DNA of 64,000 nucleotides, taken from positions 9,317 to 73,316 of the forward strand of contig CAMAQD010000017.1 in NCBI GenBank assembly GCA_945860385.1, written 5' to 3'. This document shows, piece by piece, positions 46,163 through 55,102 of this stretch. The translations under genes and the position numbers were made by a program. Under the pieces are notes generated by a model. That model was not told the DNA's origin and ran no database searches. It worked only from the letters and a program-made list of their open reading frames with translations. Numbering within the stretch: the stretch's first letter is position 1; each line of letters begins with the position of its first letter. This DNA is from Flavobacterium psychrophilum (GTDB taxonomy: Bacteria > Bacteroidota > Bacteroidia > Flavobacteriales > Flavobacteriaceae).

Positions 46163-47011
46163 ATGAAATACTATATCGTCATTCCGTCCTATAACGAAGA
46201 AGCATTTATCGCTTTGACTTTGCAATCTTTGATTTCGCAAAAGGTTTTGCCGTCAAAAATTGTTGTGGTTAATGACAATTCAACAGATAAAACTGCCGAA
46301 ATTGTTTTAGAATTCGCCAAAGAAAATCCGTTTATTACTTTAGTAAATAAAACATCTGAAAACATTCATTTACCCGGAAGCAAGGTGATTCAAGCTTTTC
46401 AAAAAGGTTTTGAAACCTTGGACGAGAATTATGATATTATTGTAAAACTCGACGCTGATTTGATTTTCCCTCCGAATTATTTTGAAACGGTAATCAAGCA
46501 TTTTCAATCGGATTCCAAAATTGGAATGGCTGGTGGATTTTGTTACATCGAAAAAAATGGCGACTGGATTCTGGAAAATCTAACCGACAAAGATCATATT
46601 CGTGGTGCCTTGAAAGCCTACAGAAAAGAATGTTTCCAACAAATTGGAGGATTGAAACCTGCAATGGGTTGGGATACCGTGGACGAACTGCTTTGTAAAT
46701 ACTATAATTGGCAAGTCGTTACTGACGAAAGTTTACACGTAAAACACCTGAAACCAACAGGTGCAAATTACAATAAAACGGCACGTTACAAACAAGGAGA
46801 AGCCTTTTATACCTTGGGCTACGGATTCTTTATTACTGCGATTGCTTCAGCAAAACTAGCGATGATGAAGAAAAAACCACTGCTTTTTTTAGATTATATA
46901 CAAGGTTTTTGGAAAGCCAAATTGGATAAAAAACAAATATTAGTCAATCCAGAACAAGCAAAATTCATTCGAAAATACCGTTTGCATAAAATGAAGGCGA
47001 AATTGTTTTAA
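46163..47011 (+). CDS. Family 2 glycosyltransferase
   Basis: The GT-A fold start YYIVIPSYNEEAFI, the nucleotide-binding NDNSTDKTAEI and the DxD motif in VKLDADLIFP are clear; the acceptor part GWDTVDELLCKYYNW is typical. 282 residues, with only one weakly hydrophobic segment (YGFFITAIASAKL). Inverting GT2 enzymes transfer a sugar from an NDP-sugar to lipid or glycan. It overlaps functionally with the preceding methyltransferase, probably for an envelope glycan. Confidence 0.9.
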   Translation: MKYYIVIPSYNEEAFIALTLQSLISQKVLPSKIVVVNDNSTDKTAEIVLEFAKENPFITLVNKTSENIHLPGSKVIQAFQKGFETLDENYDIIVKLDADLIFPPNYFETVIKHFQSDSKIGMAGGFCYIEKNGDWILENLTDKDHIRGALKAYRKECFQQIGGLKPAMGWDTVDELLCKYYNWQVVTDESLHVKHLKPTGANYNKTARYKQGEAFYTLGYGFFITAIASAKLAMMKKKPLLFLDYIQGFWKAKLDKKQILVNPEQAKFIRKYRLHKMKAKLF

Positions 47012-47064
47012 TATTTCATCGCAGTGAAATTAAAAACAAAATCCAAAATTCCAACAAAATAGAG

Positions 47065-47088
47065 TATTTTTGCATACTTGTATTTTTG
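47065..47088 (+). promoter_or_regulatory. Two successive -7-like boxes
   Basis: TATTTTTG occurs at 47065-47072 and again at 47081-47088, both exact TAnnTTTG matches. They support the start at 47126 for the permease and speak against the TTG at 47090. Confidence 0.5.
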
Positions 47089-47125
47089 ATTGAATACTGC
47101 AAATATTAAACTGAACACTCAAACA

Positions 47126-47872
47126 ATGATGCTCCTTCGTTATTTATCCCAAATTGGAAAATATTTCTTAATGTGGAAAGAAATTTTCAGAAAACAGACG
47201 AAATGGTCTGTGATGAAAAATCTAATCTTCAAAGAAATTGATGAATTAATTATTGACTCATTGGGCATTGTAGCTTTCATTTCGGTGTTTGTTGGAGGTG
47301 TTGTCGCCATTCAAACGGCATTAAATTTGGACAACCCTTTAATCCCAAAAAACCTAATTGGTTATGCCACAAGAGAATCTGTAATTTTAGAATTTTCACC
47401 GACCTTCATTTCGATTGTTATGGCTGGAAAAATGGGTTCGTTTATTACGTCAAGCATTGGTTCTATGAGAGTTACGGAACAAATAGATGCTTTAGAAGTT
47501 ATGGGGATAAACTCCTTAAACTACCTTGTTTTTCCAAAACTAATTGCGGTACTACTTTATCCATTTGTAATAGGAATTAGTATGTTTTTAGGCGTTTTTG
47601 GAGGCTATATTGCCACTGTTTACGGAGGTTTCGGGACAAGTACCGATTTTGTAGAAGGAGTCCAAAGTAATTTCATACCCTTTCACGTCACCTACGCTTT
47701 TATTAAAACTTTTATTTTCGGAATACTTTTGGCATCTGTACCTTCATTTCACGGGTATTATATGAAAGGTGGTGCTCTTGAAGTAGGAAAAGCGAGCACC
47801 GTTGCCTTTGTTTGGACATCGGTTTTGATTATTTTTATGAATTATCTATTAACGCAATTACTTTTAACCTAA
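47126..47872 (+). CDS. MlaE-type ABC transporter permease
   Basis: The MlaE/YrbE-family permease belongs to the systems that move phospholipids between the membranes. Family marks are GGVVAIQTALNL, ILEFSPTFISIVMAGKMGSFITSSIGSMRVTEQIDALEVMG (in part) and a string of five to six membrane segments. The start at 47126 (MMLLRYLSQIG) is preferred over a TTG at 47090. 248 residues. The stop overlaps the next ATG by one base (TAATG), so it is translationally coupled to the ATPase. MCE-domain and lipoprotein partners are not adjacent. Confidence 0.88.
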   Translation: MMLLRYLSQIGKYFLMWKEIFRKQTKWSVMKNLIFKEIDELIIDSLGIVAFISVFVGGVVAIQTALNLDNPLIPKNLIGYATRESVILEFSPTFISIVMAGKMGSFITSSIGSMRVTEQIDALEVMGINSLNYLVFPKLIAVLLYPFVIGISMFLGVFGGYIATVYGGFGTSTDFVEGVQSNFIPFHVTYAFIKTFIFGILLASVPSFHGYYMKGGALEVGKASTVAFVWTSVLIIFMNYLLTQLLLT

Positions 47873-48633
47873 TGATAGAAATAAAAAACATAGAAAAATC
47901 ATTTGGTGACACCAAGATTCTTAAAGGGGTTTCTACCATTTTTGAAACTGGTAAAACAAATTTAATTATCGGGAAAAGTGGTTCTGGAAAAACAGTTTTA
48001 CTAAAATCATTACTCGGAATTCATACGCCCGAAGTCGGGACTATTTCTTTTGATGGTAGAATATATTCCGAACTTGACTCCAATGAAAAACGAGAATTGA
48101 GAACTGAAATCGGTATGCTTTTTCAAGGTGGCGCTTTGTTTGATTCAATGACTGTCGAAGAAAATGTGGGTTTTCCGTTAAAAATGTTTACTAATGACGA
48201 CAAGCATAAAATTCAAGATCGAGTTGATTTTGTTTTGAAAAGAGTTGCATTATTTGATGCGCATCATAAATTACCTTCTGAAATTTCAGGTGGAATGCAA
48301 AAACGGGTTGCCATTGCACGTGCGATTGTAAATAATCCTAAATATCTTTTTTGTGATGAGCCCAATTCGGGTTTGGACCCAAATACGGCTACATTAATTG
48401 ATAATCTTATCAAAGAAATTACAGAAGAATACAACATCACAACTGTAATCAATACCCACGATATGAATTCGGTAATGGAAATTGGGGAGAATATTTTATT
48501 TTTGAAAGACGGACTTAAAGCTTGGGAAGGCACTAAAGAAGAAATTTTCAGGACTGATAACGAAGCCGTTGTTGACTTTGTCTATTCCTCAAATTTATTC
48601 AAGAAGGTTCGAGAAGCCTATTTGAAAGAATAA
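47872..48633 (+). CDS. MlaF-type ABC transporter ATP-binding protein
   Basis: The ATPase drives the permease encoded just upstream. Starting at the overlapping ATG (47872) it has 253 residues: Walker A GKSGSGKT (34-41), Q-loop in MLFQGGALFD, signature ISGGMQKR (138-145), Walker B with CDEP (161-164) and the H-loop TVINTHDMNSV. An in-frame earlier ATG at 47812 lies within the permease gene and is not the start. A phospholipid-transport role is inferred from the MlaE partner. Confidence 0.9.
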   Translation: MIEIKNIEKSFGDTKILKGVSTIFETGKTNLIIGKSGSGKTVLLKSLLGIHTPEVGTISFDGRIYSELDSNEKRELRTEIGMLFQGGALFDSMTVEENVGFPLKMFTNDDKHKIQDRVDFVLKRVALFDAHHKLPSEISGGMQKRVAIARAIVNNPKYLFCDEPNSGLDPNTATLIDNLIKEITEEYNITTVINTHDMNSVMEIGENILFLKDGLKAWEGTKEEIFRTDNEAVVDFVYSSNLFKKVREAYLKE

Positions 48634-48635
48634 AA

Positions 48636-48657
48636 AAAGCGAAAATTAATTCGCTTT
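48636..48657. terminator. Hairpin between convergent genes
   Basis: An 8-bp stem (aaagcgaa / ttcgcttt) with a six-base loop that includes the manC stop codon. The T run is weak on the + strand and better on the minus strand (A7 on the left). Confidence 0.5.
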
Positions 48658-49707
48658 AAGTTGGTTCACAATGCCTTTTATCTCTTGCTCTTTACTTTTT
48701 GGATAAATCAGCAAAACATTGTCTTTATCTACAATTATAAAATCTTCCAAACCGTCAATGATTACCAATTTATCTTTGGCAGTACTAATGATGTTGCTGG
48801 AGGAATTTTTCAATAAAACAGTTGCATTTACTACTGCATTATTATTATCGTCTTTATCTAATTTTTCGTGCAATGAACCCCAAGTTCCAAGGTCATTCCA
48901 ATCGAAAGTAGCGGGAAGAACATAGACATTTTTGGCACTTTCCATCACGGCATAATCTATAGAAACATTTTCCGCTAAGGCATAATTTTCTTCTATAAAT
49001 GTTTTTTCGGCAGTTGTATTATAACTTTCCAAACCTTTAAGGAATAAGGCATTCATTTGCGGTTGAAACTTTTCGAAAGCTTCGGTGATCGATTTGGCAC
49101 TCCAAATAAAAATACCACCATTCCACAAGAAATTACCACTTTTCAAAAACGATTTTGCCGTTTCATAATCCGGTTTTTCACGAAATTGAGACACTTTTTT
49201 TATTGGATTGGCATCTGATTTATCATATTCAATATAACCAAAACCAGTGTTTGGAAATGTAGGTTGAATTCCGAGTGTCATCAACGCATTTTCTTTCGAA
49301 CAAAAATCGAAACATTGCTGTAAATTGGCAGAAAAAGTAGTTTCGTCTTCTATCCAATGATCACTTGGTGCCACCACCATAACGGCATCGGGATTTTGTT
49401 TTTGAATTTTTAGAGCCGCGTATAAAATACAAGGAGCTGTATTTCGCATTGCTGGTTCTAGCAAAACCTGCTCTTGCTTAACCATTGGCAATTGCTCTAA
49501 AACGATAGAATTGTATTTCTCATTCGTTAAAATCAAAATATTTTCTACTGGAATCAATTTTGATAATCTACTGAAAGTCTTTTGAATTAAAGTATCGCCA
49601 GCGCCCAACATATCGTGAAATTGTTTTGGAAATTCTGCTGTGCTTACTGGCCAAAAACGGGATCCTACTCCACCAGCCATCAATATTGCGTAATAATTTT
49701 TGTTCAT
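48646..49707 (-). CDS. manC: Mannose-1-phosphate guanylyltransferase
   Basis: Makes GDP-mannose, a sugar donor for glycans. The nucleotidyl-transferase signature AILMAGGVGSRFWP, the QKTFSRL and VVAPSDHWIE segments and GFGYIEYDK match GDP-mannose pyrophosphorylases. The start at 49707 gives MNKNYYAILMAGG and 353 residues; the ORF extension to 49734 is unnatural. There is no C-terminal cupin isomerase domain, so it is the single-function form. It is convergent with the MlaF-type gene. Confidence 0.9.
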   Translation of the reverse strand: MNKNYYAILMAGGVGSRFWPVSTAEFPKQFHDMLGAGDTLIQKTFSRLSKLIPVENILILTNEKYNSIVLEQLPMVKQEQVLLEPAMRNTAPCILYAALKIQKQNPDAVMVVAPSDHWIEDETTFSANLQQCFDFCSKENALMTLGIQPTFPNTGFGYIEYDKSDANPIKKVSQFREKPDYETAKSFLKSGNFLWNGGIFIWSAKSITEAFEKFQPQMNALFLKGLESYNTTAEKTFIEENYALAENVSIDYAVMESAKNVYVLPATFDWNDLGTWGSLHEKLDKDDNNNAVVNATVLLKNSSSNIISTAKDKLVIIDGLEDFIIVDKDNVLLIYPKSKEQEIKGIVNQLKAN

Positions 49708-49758
49708 AGTAGTTGTGTATTTTAGCAATCTCATTTTTTAATACTGCTGCAAATATAA

Positions 49759-50358
49759 TCAACTTGGCAACAACTCCACCTCAGCATTTGGATTAAAAAG
49801 ATAAGTTCGCCCAGAACTTACCTCAACACATTCGTATCGTTTGGTTCGTAAAGCTCCTTTTTTGAAAATCTTTCCGTTATGAATTCTAAAAATACTGCCG
49901 AAAGGAATTTCGAAAATATGGTTTTTGTTATTTTGAACATCAAACTGTTTGAGTGCCAATGATAATGTAGCATCAGTGTCGCTACTAGCAGAAGGATTCT
50001 TGAAATGCCGGGCCAATAATGGCAATAAATGATTGGGGAAAATCTCGGGACGAATAAACGGAATCATCAATCGCTGAAAGGAATATTTCCACTCATTGCC
50101 ATGTGGTTTTATATCTCTACCAAATTTTTCGAAAGCCACTAAATGCGAAATTTCGTGAATCAGCGTAATCAAAAATTTGTATTTATTCAGGCTGGCATTT
50201 ACGGTAATTTCGTGTTTTCCGCTCAAACCTTTTCGATAATCACCGTGACGCGTTACGCGTTCATTCACAATTTTGAGATGCACTTGATTGACAACAATCA
50301 ACTCAAAAATTGGTTTCACGGCGTGTTCCGGGATATATTTTGATAAGGTTTCGCTCAA
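49759..50358 (-). CDS. SprT-like zinc metalloprotease-domain protein
   Basis: The zinc site is HEISH (68-72) and the family-typical third ligand is in KPHGNEW (His86). The C-terminal part has conserved basic segments (RTKRYECVEVSSG) resembling the zinc-finger half of SprT, but the expected cysteine pair is not evident. 199 residues, cytosolic. SprT-like proteases act on protein-DNA crosslinks in eukaryotes; the bacterial role is not established. It ends 51 bases before the manC start, on the same strand. Confidence 0.85.
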   Translation of the reverse strand: MSETLSKYIPEHAVKPIFELIVVNQVHLKIVNERVTRHGDYRKGLSGKHEITVNASLNKYKFLITLIHEISHLVAFEKFGRDIKPHGNEWKYSFQRLMIPFIRPEIFPNHLLPLLARHFKNPSASSDTDATLSLALKQFDVQNNKNHIFEIPFGSIFRIHNGKIFKKGALRTKRYECVEVSSGRTYLFNPNAEVELLPS

Positions 50359-50429
50359 AATTAGTTAGGAGTTATTGGTTTATGGGTTAGACGTTTAACA
50401 AATAACGCTTAACCGCTTAACTTTACTGG

Positions 50430-51107
50430 CTACGGATTCGTAGATGAAACTTGCAATACTTTTCCGTTGTAATATTTATTCCCCGTTAGGGCAAAATCGA
50501 AAATATAATTGGCCATATCTTTTGCAGAAATTGGTGCTTCATAACCCGGAAATGCTTCTTGCAACATTTCGGTTTGAACAGCTCCAAGTGCCAAAACGTT
50601 AAATGAAATTCCTTTTTCTTTATACTCTTCAGCCAGTAATTCTGACAAAGTAATTACTGCGCCTTTACTGGAACTGTAGGCTGCTAATCCAGCGAATTTA
50701 AGGCTTCCTTGAATTCCGCCCATCGAACTTATGGTAACCACGTGACTACCTTTTTGCAAATACGGCAAGCATACCCGAGTCAAATTGGCCACGCCAAAAA
50801 CGTTTACTTTATAAATATTTTCAAAATCTTCTTGTGAAGTTTCCGAAAAAGGCTTCAGTAACAAACTTCCAGCGCTATGGATGATTATATCCACTTTTTT
50901 CCAGGAATGAGAAAGAAAATTTTCCACTTTCTGCATTTCATCTTCATTAGATAAATCGATGGACAGGCAAGTGATATTTTGATTTTCGATAAGGGCTTGA
51001 GGGGTTTTTCTGGAAATGGCTAATACCTGATGACCAGCGTTAGCAAACTGCAGTGCTAGCTCGTAACCAATTCCTCTTGAAGTTCCTGTGATGATGATGT
51101 TTTTCAT
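50430..51107 (-). CDS. Short-chain dehydrogenase/reductase
   Basis: The Rossmann cofactor loop is GTSRGIG (8-14), the NAG-equivalent is HSAG (77-80), and the catalytic residues are Ser127/128 and YSSSK (Tyr144, Lys148). 225 residues. The Ser/Arg next to the loop and ISRKTP after strand 2 favour NADP(H). The substrate is not predictable. It lies downstream of the LysE-like gene on the same strand with an 89-base gap. Confidence 0.9.
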   Translation of the reverse strand: MKNIIITGTSRGIGYELALQFANAGHQVLAISRKTPQALIENQNITCLSIDLSNEDEMQKVENFLSHSWKKVDIIIHSAGSLLLKPFSETSQEDFENIYKVNVFGVANLTRVCLPYLQKGSHVVTISSMGGIQGSLKFAGLAAYSSSKGAVITLSELLAEEYKEKGISFNVLALGAVQTEMLQEAFPGYEAPISAKDMANYIFDFALTGNKYYNGKVLQVSSTNP

Positions 51108-51196
51108 TCAGCGAAAATAAGCAAAATCTTTAAAAAAAGTTAGCCACAGATTCACAGATTTTAAAAAATGATTTCTTTATAAAAACATCAGCAGAT

Positions 51197-51847
51197 TTAT
51201 TCTGTGTAAATTCTAAAATACTTTTTATACACTTTAAATCCTTGAAAAACTGCCAAGGCAACAAAAAACAAAGGAATCAATATTGGAATAATCCATTTAG
51301 AATAATCAAGTATTTTTTGAGATAATGAATCCAATAAAATAATGACTAAAAGCATCCCAAAAAAAGTCCCGACTAAAGTCCCGAAAATATAATAAAATTT
51401 AAGCTTTTGGACTAATGAAATAGATTTAGCATTCAATAAATACAAATTCCAACCCATCCAAAATGGTATTTGAAGAAAATTTAATCCACATAAAACCATC
51501 CCGATAAAGAAGGGAGAATATTGAACATAATTTTCCAAATAATTATGTGCTTCAACCGTCTGATTGGAATTTACGTAAAACAGGAAAGCAATCAGTAAAA
51601 GAACAAAGATAGCAAAATAATCAATTGACTTCACTAATTTTATATTTTCTGACAATTGGTTGGCGAAGATAACGGTGAAATAAATCACAATAGCTTCTAC
51701 TAAAATCACTCCCAATAAATAAAAAATTAATGAATTTATCCCTAATTCAGAAATAATTTCAACCCCAATAATATTCAAATAGCCTAAAGGAAGCGAACCT
51801 AGAAAGCTTACCAAAAAACCAAAGAATATATTTTTTAATGCTTTCAT
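51197..51847 (-). CDS. LysE-like membrane protein
   Basis: Six membrane segments fill the 216 residues. The N-terminus FGFLVSFLGSLPLGYLNIIGVEI and the following helix GINSLIFYLLGVILVEAI resemble LysE/RhtB amino-acid exporters, which have a Pro-Gly-Pro-like bend in the first helix. It begins three bases after the ATP-grasp gene ends, so they are translationally linked. It could export the product of the neighbouring ligase; that is inference. Confidence 0.72.
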   Translation of the reverse strand: MKALKNIFFGFLVSFLGSLPLGYLNIIGVEIISELGINSLIFYLLGVILVEAIVIYFTVIFANQLSENIKLVKSIDYFAIFVLLLIAFLFYVNSNQTVEAHNYLENYVQYSPFFIGMVLCGLNFLQIPFWMGWNLYLLNAKSISLVQKLKFYYIFGTLVGTFFGMLLVIILLDSLSQKILDYSKWIIPILIPLFFVALAVFQGFKVYKKYFRIYTE

Positions 51848-51850
51848 TGG

Positions 51851-52885
51851 CTAAAAATTAATAATCTTTTTGCTTTGCTTTAAATGCAATCTGTACTCTT
51901 TCATTCCTTCTTTATGTGACAAATATGGAATTCCGTTTTCGTGATTTTGCACACTTATTTCAAACATAAAACTAATGTGTTTGGCCAATTCTCTCCAAGC
52001 AAAAAACAGGGAATGTCTTGGGTCGTAAATGTGCGTCGGTTCGCTGGCAGCTCCATTCAATTCTACCACAGCGAAATTCTCACCTAGTTCTAATTCTTCC
52101 CAAGTGCTGTACATAACATCCAATCTTCCGAAGTAAAAACCTTGGATTTGCAAACACATTTCATTTATGGTTTTAGTCAATTTTGGACTTATCCAATGGC
52201 TTCCATCAATAAATTTAGCGCCACGAGCGTGATTGCCGTAAGGAACCAAATTTAGTTTTTCTCCTTTGGGCAAAACATTCGATAATTCCGTTCCATATTC
52301 GAGTATTAAAGTTTTCAACTGCAATTCGTAACGCGGATTTCGCTTGATCAATTCTTCGGTGGTCGAAACTCCATCACCTGTAACAATTAGGAATTCTTTG
52401 GAAACAATTCCAGTAATTTTGCCCGTTTTTTCATTTGGATAACGCACATAAAAAATCCCGACTTCATTTTCGAAAGGAATTAAATCTTGAACCAAATAAT
52501 CGAAATTAGCTTTATCATTATAGGAAAGTAATTCCTGTACATTATGAATTTTTTTTACGGCAGAACCTCGCAATCCTATGTCAGGTTTAGCGATAAAAGG
52601 ATATTGTATTCCTGAAATTTGAATTGTTTTTAGCATTTCTTCCAATGGGGTTCCTTCAATAATCAATGCGGTTTTGGGATAATATTGTTGTGGAATAAGG
52701 TTATAAATGGCTTTTTTGGACTCCATTATAAATCCTCCATTTTTTATGGTTGGATTGGAAGCATTAAAAAAGAATAGCGACTTTGCTTTGATGGAATAAA
52801 ATATCCAAAGAAAATAGATGGGAATATAAACCACCTGAAAAGGCCAATATTCCCAGTGAATGAGCTTGTGAAAAAATAGTTTCAA
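51851..52885 (-). CDS. ATP-grasp ligase-like protein, D-Ala-D-Ala ligase-related
   Basis: The N-terminus (about 10-35, WPFQVVYIPIYFLWIFY) is hydrophobic and could anchor it to the membrane. The ATP-grasp core follows: YPFIAKPDIGLRGSAVKKI (about 94-112), LVQDLIPFENEVGIFYVRYP, a Gly-rich loop TGDGVSTTEELI, and the metal-binding region FGRLDVMYS with AVVELNGAASEPTHIYDP. 344 residues. Such enzymes join a carboxylate to an amine using ATP. Substrates are unknown. It is four bases downstream of the NRDE gene and three upstream of the LysE-like gene, an obvious operon. Confidence 0.78.
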   Translation of the reverse strand: MKLFFHKLIHWEYWPFQVVYIPIYFLWIFYSIKAKSLFFFNASNPTIKNGGFIMESKKAIYNLIPQQYYPKTALIIEGTPLEEMLKTIQISGIQYPFIAKPDIGLRGSAVKKIHNVQELLSYNDKANFDYLVQDLIPFENEVGIFYVRYPNEKTGKITGIVSKEFLIVTGDGVSTTEELIKRNPRYELQLKTLILEYGTELSNVLPKGEKLNLVPYGNHARGAKFIDGSHWISPKLTKTINEMCLQIQGFYFGRLDVMYSTWEELELGENFAVVELNGAASEPTHIYDPRHSLFFAWRELAKHISFMFEISVQNHENGIPYLSHKEGMKEYRLHLKQSKKIINF

Positions 52886-52889
52886 ATTA

Positions 52890-53600
52890 TTAAATTATTA
52901 TGAAAGAAGTTTCGAAATCCTCTTTTGCTATCAAATCGCAATGCAATATAGCTACTTTATTTTTTTCTGTCACAGATTGCGTAATACTCAAGGTTTTCAA
53001 TTCCTCGTTGCGATTGATAACCAAACCATTTTCTTGATTTTCGGCTTCGGTGTACTGATGAAAATGAAGCATTTCCTGTTCTGAAACTCCAGGATTTGTT
53101 GCTAAAAATGTATAAAACCAGTTGGAGCGACTTTCTCTAATTTCCTTTGAATACAAAGTTGCCGAAGACCAAACGTAATTTTTAGTAGTATCCAAAGCCG
53201 TCGTTTCTTTATCGTTTCCATTCCATTGCAATTGAAAAAGTTCGTTGTCTTGGAATAAAACCAAAGTAAAAGGTTCGATATTTTCTAAATCAATTTCTTG
53301 CCAAAAATCTTTTGGCGATACGCTTGAAATAATATCTAAAACAATCAAACCACGGCTTTTCCGATACGGAAGTACCACTTTGTGTTTTACATTGGCACCA
53401 TTCAGCAAAACCAGAATTGTTCCAGATTCATCAACGGCAAACCAAGTCCCACCTGCTTTTGGATCCTTAGGGAAAATGATGCTTTTGTTGTTTATGAAAT
53501 AATTTTTGGGTTCAATAGCACTGGGCCTAATGACTTTTTCATCTCGATTTGAAGTAATGATGGTTTTGCCATTTGTAGTAACGAAACTTACTGTACACAT
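52890..53600 (-). CDS. NRDE-family (TANGO2-like) protein
   Basis: The start MCTVSF followed by SNRDE (the NRDE motif) is diagnostic. Cys2 is exposed as the N-terminal residue once Met is removed, which matches the Ntn-hydrolase-like fold assigned to this family. GGTWFAVDESGTILVLLNG is also typical. 236 residues. The activity of bacterial members is not established. Its start overlaps the end of the DinB gene by 13 bases. Confidence 0.85.
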   Translation of the reverse strand: MCTVSFVTTNGKTIITSNRDEKVIRPSAIEPKNYFINNKSIIFPKDPKAGGTWFAVDESGTILVLLNGANVKHKVVLPYRKSRGLIVLDIISSVSPKDFWQEIDLENIEPFTLVLFQDNELFQLQWNGNDKETTALDTTKNYVWSSATLYSKEIRESRSNWFYTFLATNPGVSEQEMLHFHQYTEAENQENGLVINRNEELKTLSITQSVTEKNKVAILHCDLIAKEDFETSFIII

Positions 53601-54076
53601 TGCTTTCTGTATTCGATAGTGGAACGTGCAACACCAAAATTCTCATCGATTGTAATTGTAGCATTTTGTAAAATTGCCACTTTTATTAAAGCCTGATGAT
53701 GAATACAATGTTCTAAGTTATATAACAATTCTCGGTGATAGTTACTTTCAATTAAGAGTTCTTCCTTATCAATAATTTGTTTCAATTGCAGCTTTTTATT
53801 AGGTTTTTCTATTTGGTTTAAAATGCCAGCAATACATTCACTAGCGAAACCCGAATTGGTTTGAATTAAATGATCTCTCTTACGATTATCATAATTAACA
53901 ATCCCCTTTTCATACTGATTTTCTAAACATTGGAACATTTCAATAATATGACGCGTATGCTCACCAATAGTAGCATTACTCAAGTCATTACAAGGAAAAC
54001 AATACTCAATATCGGAAAGTTTCGATACTAAATTGGATAATTCACTTAGTGTTTTTTGGATAGCAGGAATGAGCAT
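53588..54076 (-). CDS. DinB-family four-helix protein
   Basis: The 162-residue helical product has the metal-binding histidines of DinB/YfiT-like proteins: GEHTRHIIEM in the second helix and EHCIHHQALIKV in the fourth. The family includes thiol-dependent transferases and metal-binding proteins. Its last codons overlap the NRDE gene, so both are made in coupled translation. The exact reaction is unknown. Confidence 0.8.
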   Translation of the reverse strand: MLIPAIQKTLSELSNLVSKLSDIEYCFPCNDLSNATIGEHTRHIIEMFQCLENQYEKGIVNYDNRKRDHLIQTNSGFASECIAGILNQIEKPNKKLQLKQIIDKEELLIESNYHRELLYNLEHCIHHQALIKVAILQNATITIDENFGVARSTIEYRKQCVQ

Positions 54077-54133
54077 AAATAGGTGGTTATTTATTTGTTT
54101 CTATATATACGTTTTAAATCGAATTTTAGATGT

Positions 54134-54523
54134 TTATAGTTTCAAACGTAATAAATCTCGAATTTTATTCTTTTGATTAAACACCAAAATCAAACAGCAG
54201 ATGAAAGTGACTATGGCCAATACAAACAAGGTTCCACCATCATTTTGTACCACAATACCCAACACAAATATATGAGAAAAAATAGCACCCGTCATCGTTC
54301 CTAGTGCTAAAATCGATCCTAAAAGTGCCGTTCTTGGAATTAAAATCAAAATTGAAGCAATTAATTCAACAATTCCCGAACCAATTCTACCCACAGGTTC
54401 TACACCTAAAGTTTGGAAAATATAAATACTTTCTTCAGCTGCGGTAAATTTAAAAAATAAAGTTTGCACTAGGATTCCGACTGCTATAAGCTTAACAATC
54501 CAAATAAATAAAGGGTTATTCAT
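54134..54523 (-). CDS. DoxX-like membrane protein
   Basis: Four membrane segments in 129 residues, with the family marks QTLFFKFTAAEESIYIF and GRIGSGIVELIASILILI. DoxX proteins take part in thiol or quinone redox chemistry in some systems; here only the fold is supported. It lies 16 bases downstream of the YHS gene. Confidence 0.8.
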   Translation of the reverse strand: MNNPLFIWIVKLIAVGILVQTLFFKFTAAEESIYIFQTLGVEPVGRIGSGIVELIASILILIPRTALLGSILALGTMTGAIFSHIFVLGIVVQNDGGTLFVLAIVTFICCLILVFNQKNKIRDLLRLKL

Positions 54524-54539
54524 TATATTAAAATTTAAA

Positions 54540-54998
54540 TTAGTTGATAAATTTTTTCCAATTTGTATCTGCCTTTTTCTTCAAATTCACTTCATCTTTA
54601 TTCCAAATCTTTAGGGTGTTGTTAAAATAGGCATTGTAAAATAAATACAATTTTCCGTCCAAAATTTTAAAAGTTTCCGGATCAATCTCCACTTTATCGC
54701 CTGAACTTCCCATCGCATAAGCACACCAACCACCATATTGTGGTTCATAACTCGTAGGCTTTTTTAGAAATGCATCTCTATTTGCAACCGATGAGAAATT
54801 ATAAACAACACCTTCATAAGTTGCTGTAATTTCCTTCTTGCCCTTGGAAGGTTTCCCTTTAAAATAAGACAGAGGATCATAACCCTGAATGGCGATTTTG
54901 TTTTCTAGATTGAATTCGGCTGCTTTTTTTGTTGCTGTTTGAGCAGCAATTGTCATTGTGTAAAATGAAATAAATAAAATAAAAATTTGCTTGTTCAT
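54540..54998 (-). CDS. Exported YHS-domain protein
   Basis: The start at 54998 gives MNKQIFILFISFYTM, a signal peptide (cleavage near AAQ). The mature part has the YHS features: AIQGYDPLSYFKGKPSKG, YEGVVYNFSSVANRDAFLKKP and YGGWCAYAMGSSGDKVEIDP with a cysteine in the metal-binding-type region. 152 residues. YHS domains are linked to metal handling, often copper. It leads a group with the DoxX gene and has its own -7 box. Confidence 0.85.
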   Translation of the reverse strand: MNKQIFILFISFYTMTIAAQTATKKAAEFNLENKIAIQGYDPLSYFKGKPSKGKKEITATYEGVVYNFSSVANRDAFLKKPTSYEPQYGGWCAYAMGSSGDKVEIDPETFKILDGKLYLFYNAYFNNTLKIWNKDEVNLKKKADTNWKKFIN

Positions 54999-55037
54999 TG
55001 TAATGAGTTTTAAAGTGTTGTTTGATAAAGTCTTTGG

Positions 55038-55045
55038 CAAAGATA
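55038..55045 (-). promoter_or_regulatory. Predicted -7 box of the YHS-DoxX group
   Basis: On the minus strand the sequence reads TATCTTTG, an exact match, about 40 bases before the YHS start. The Crp/Fnr gene ends 58 bases upstream of it. Confidence 0.55.
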
Positions 55046-55102
55046 TTTAGAATCAAAAACAACATTTGTCGGCTAGTTTACAATGGAGGCAAAATAGTTG
55101 AT

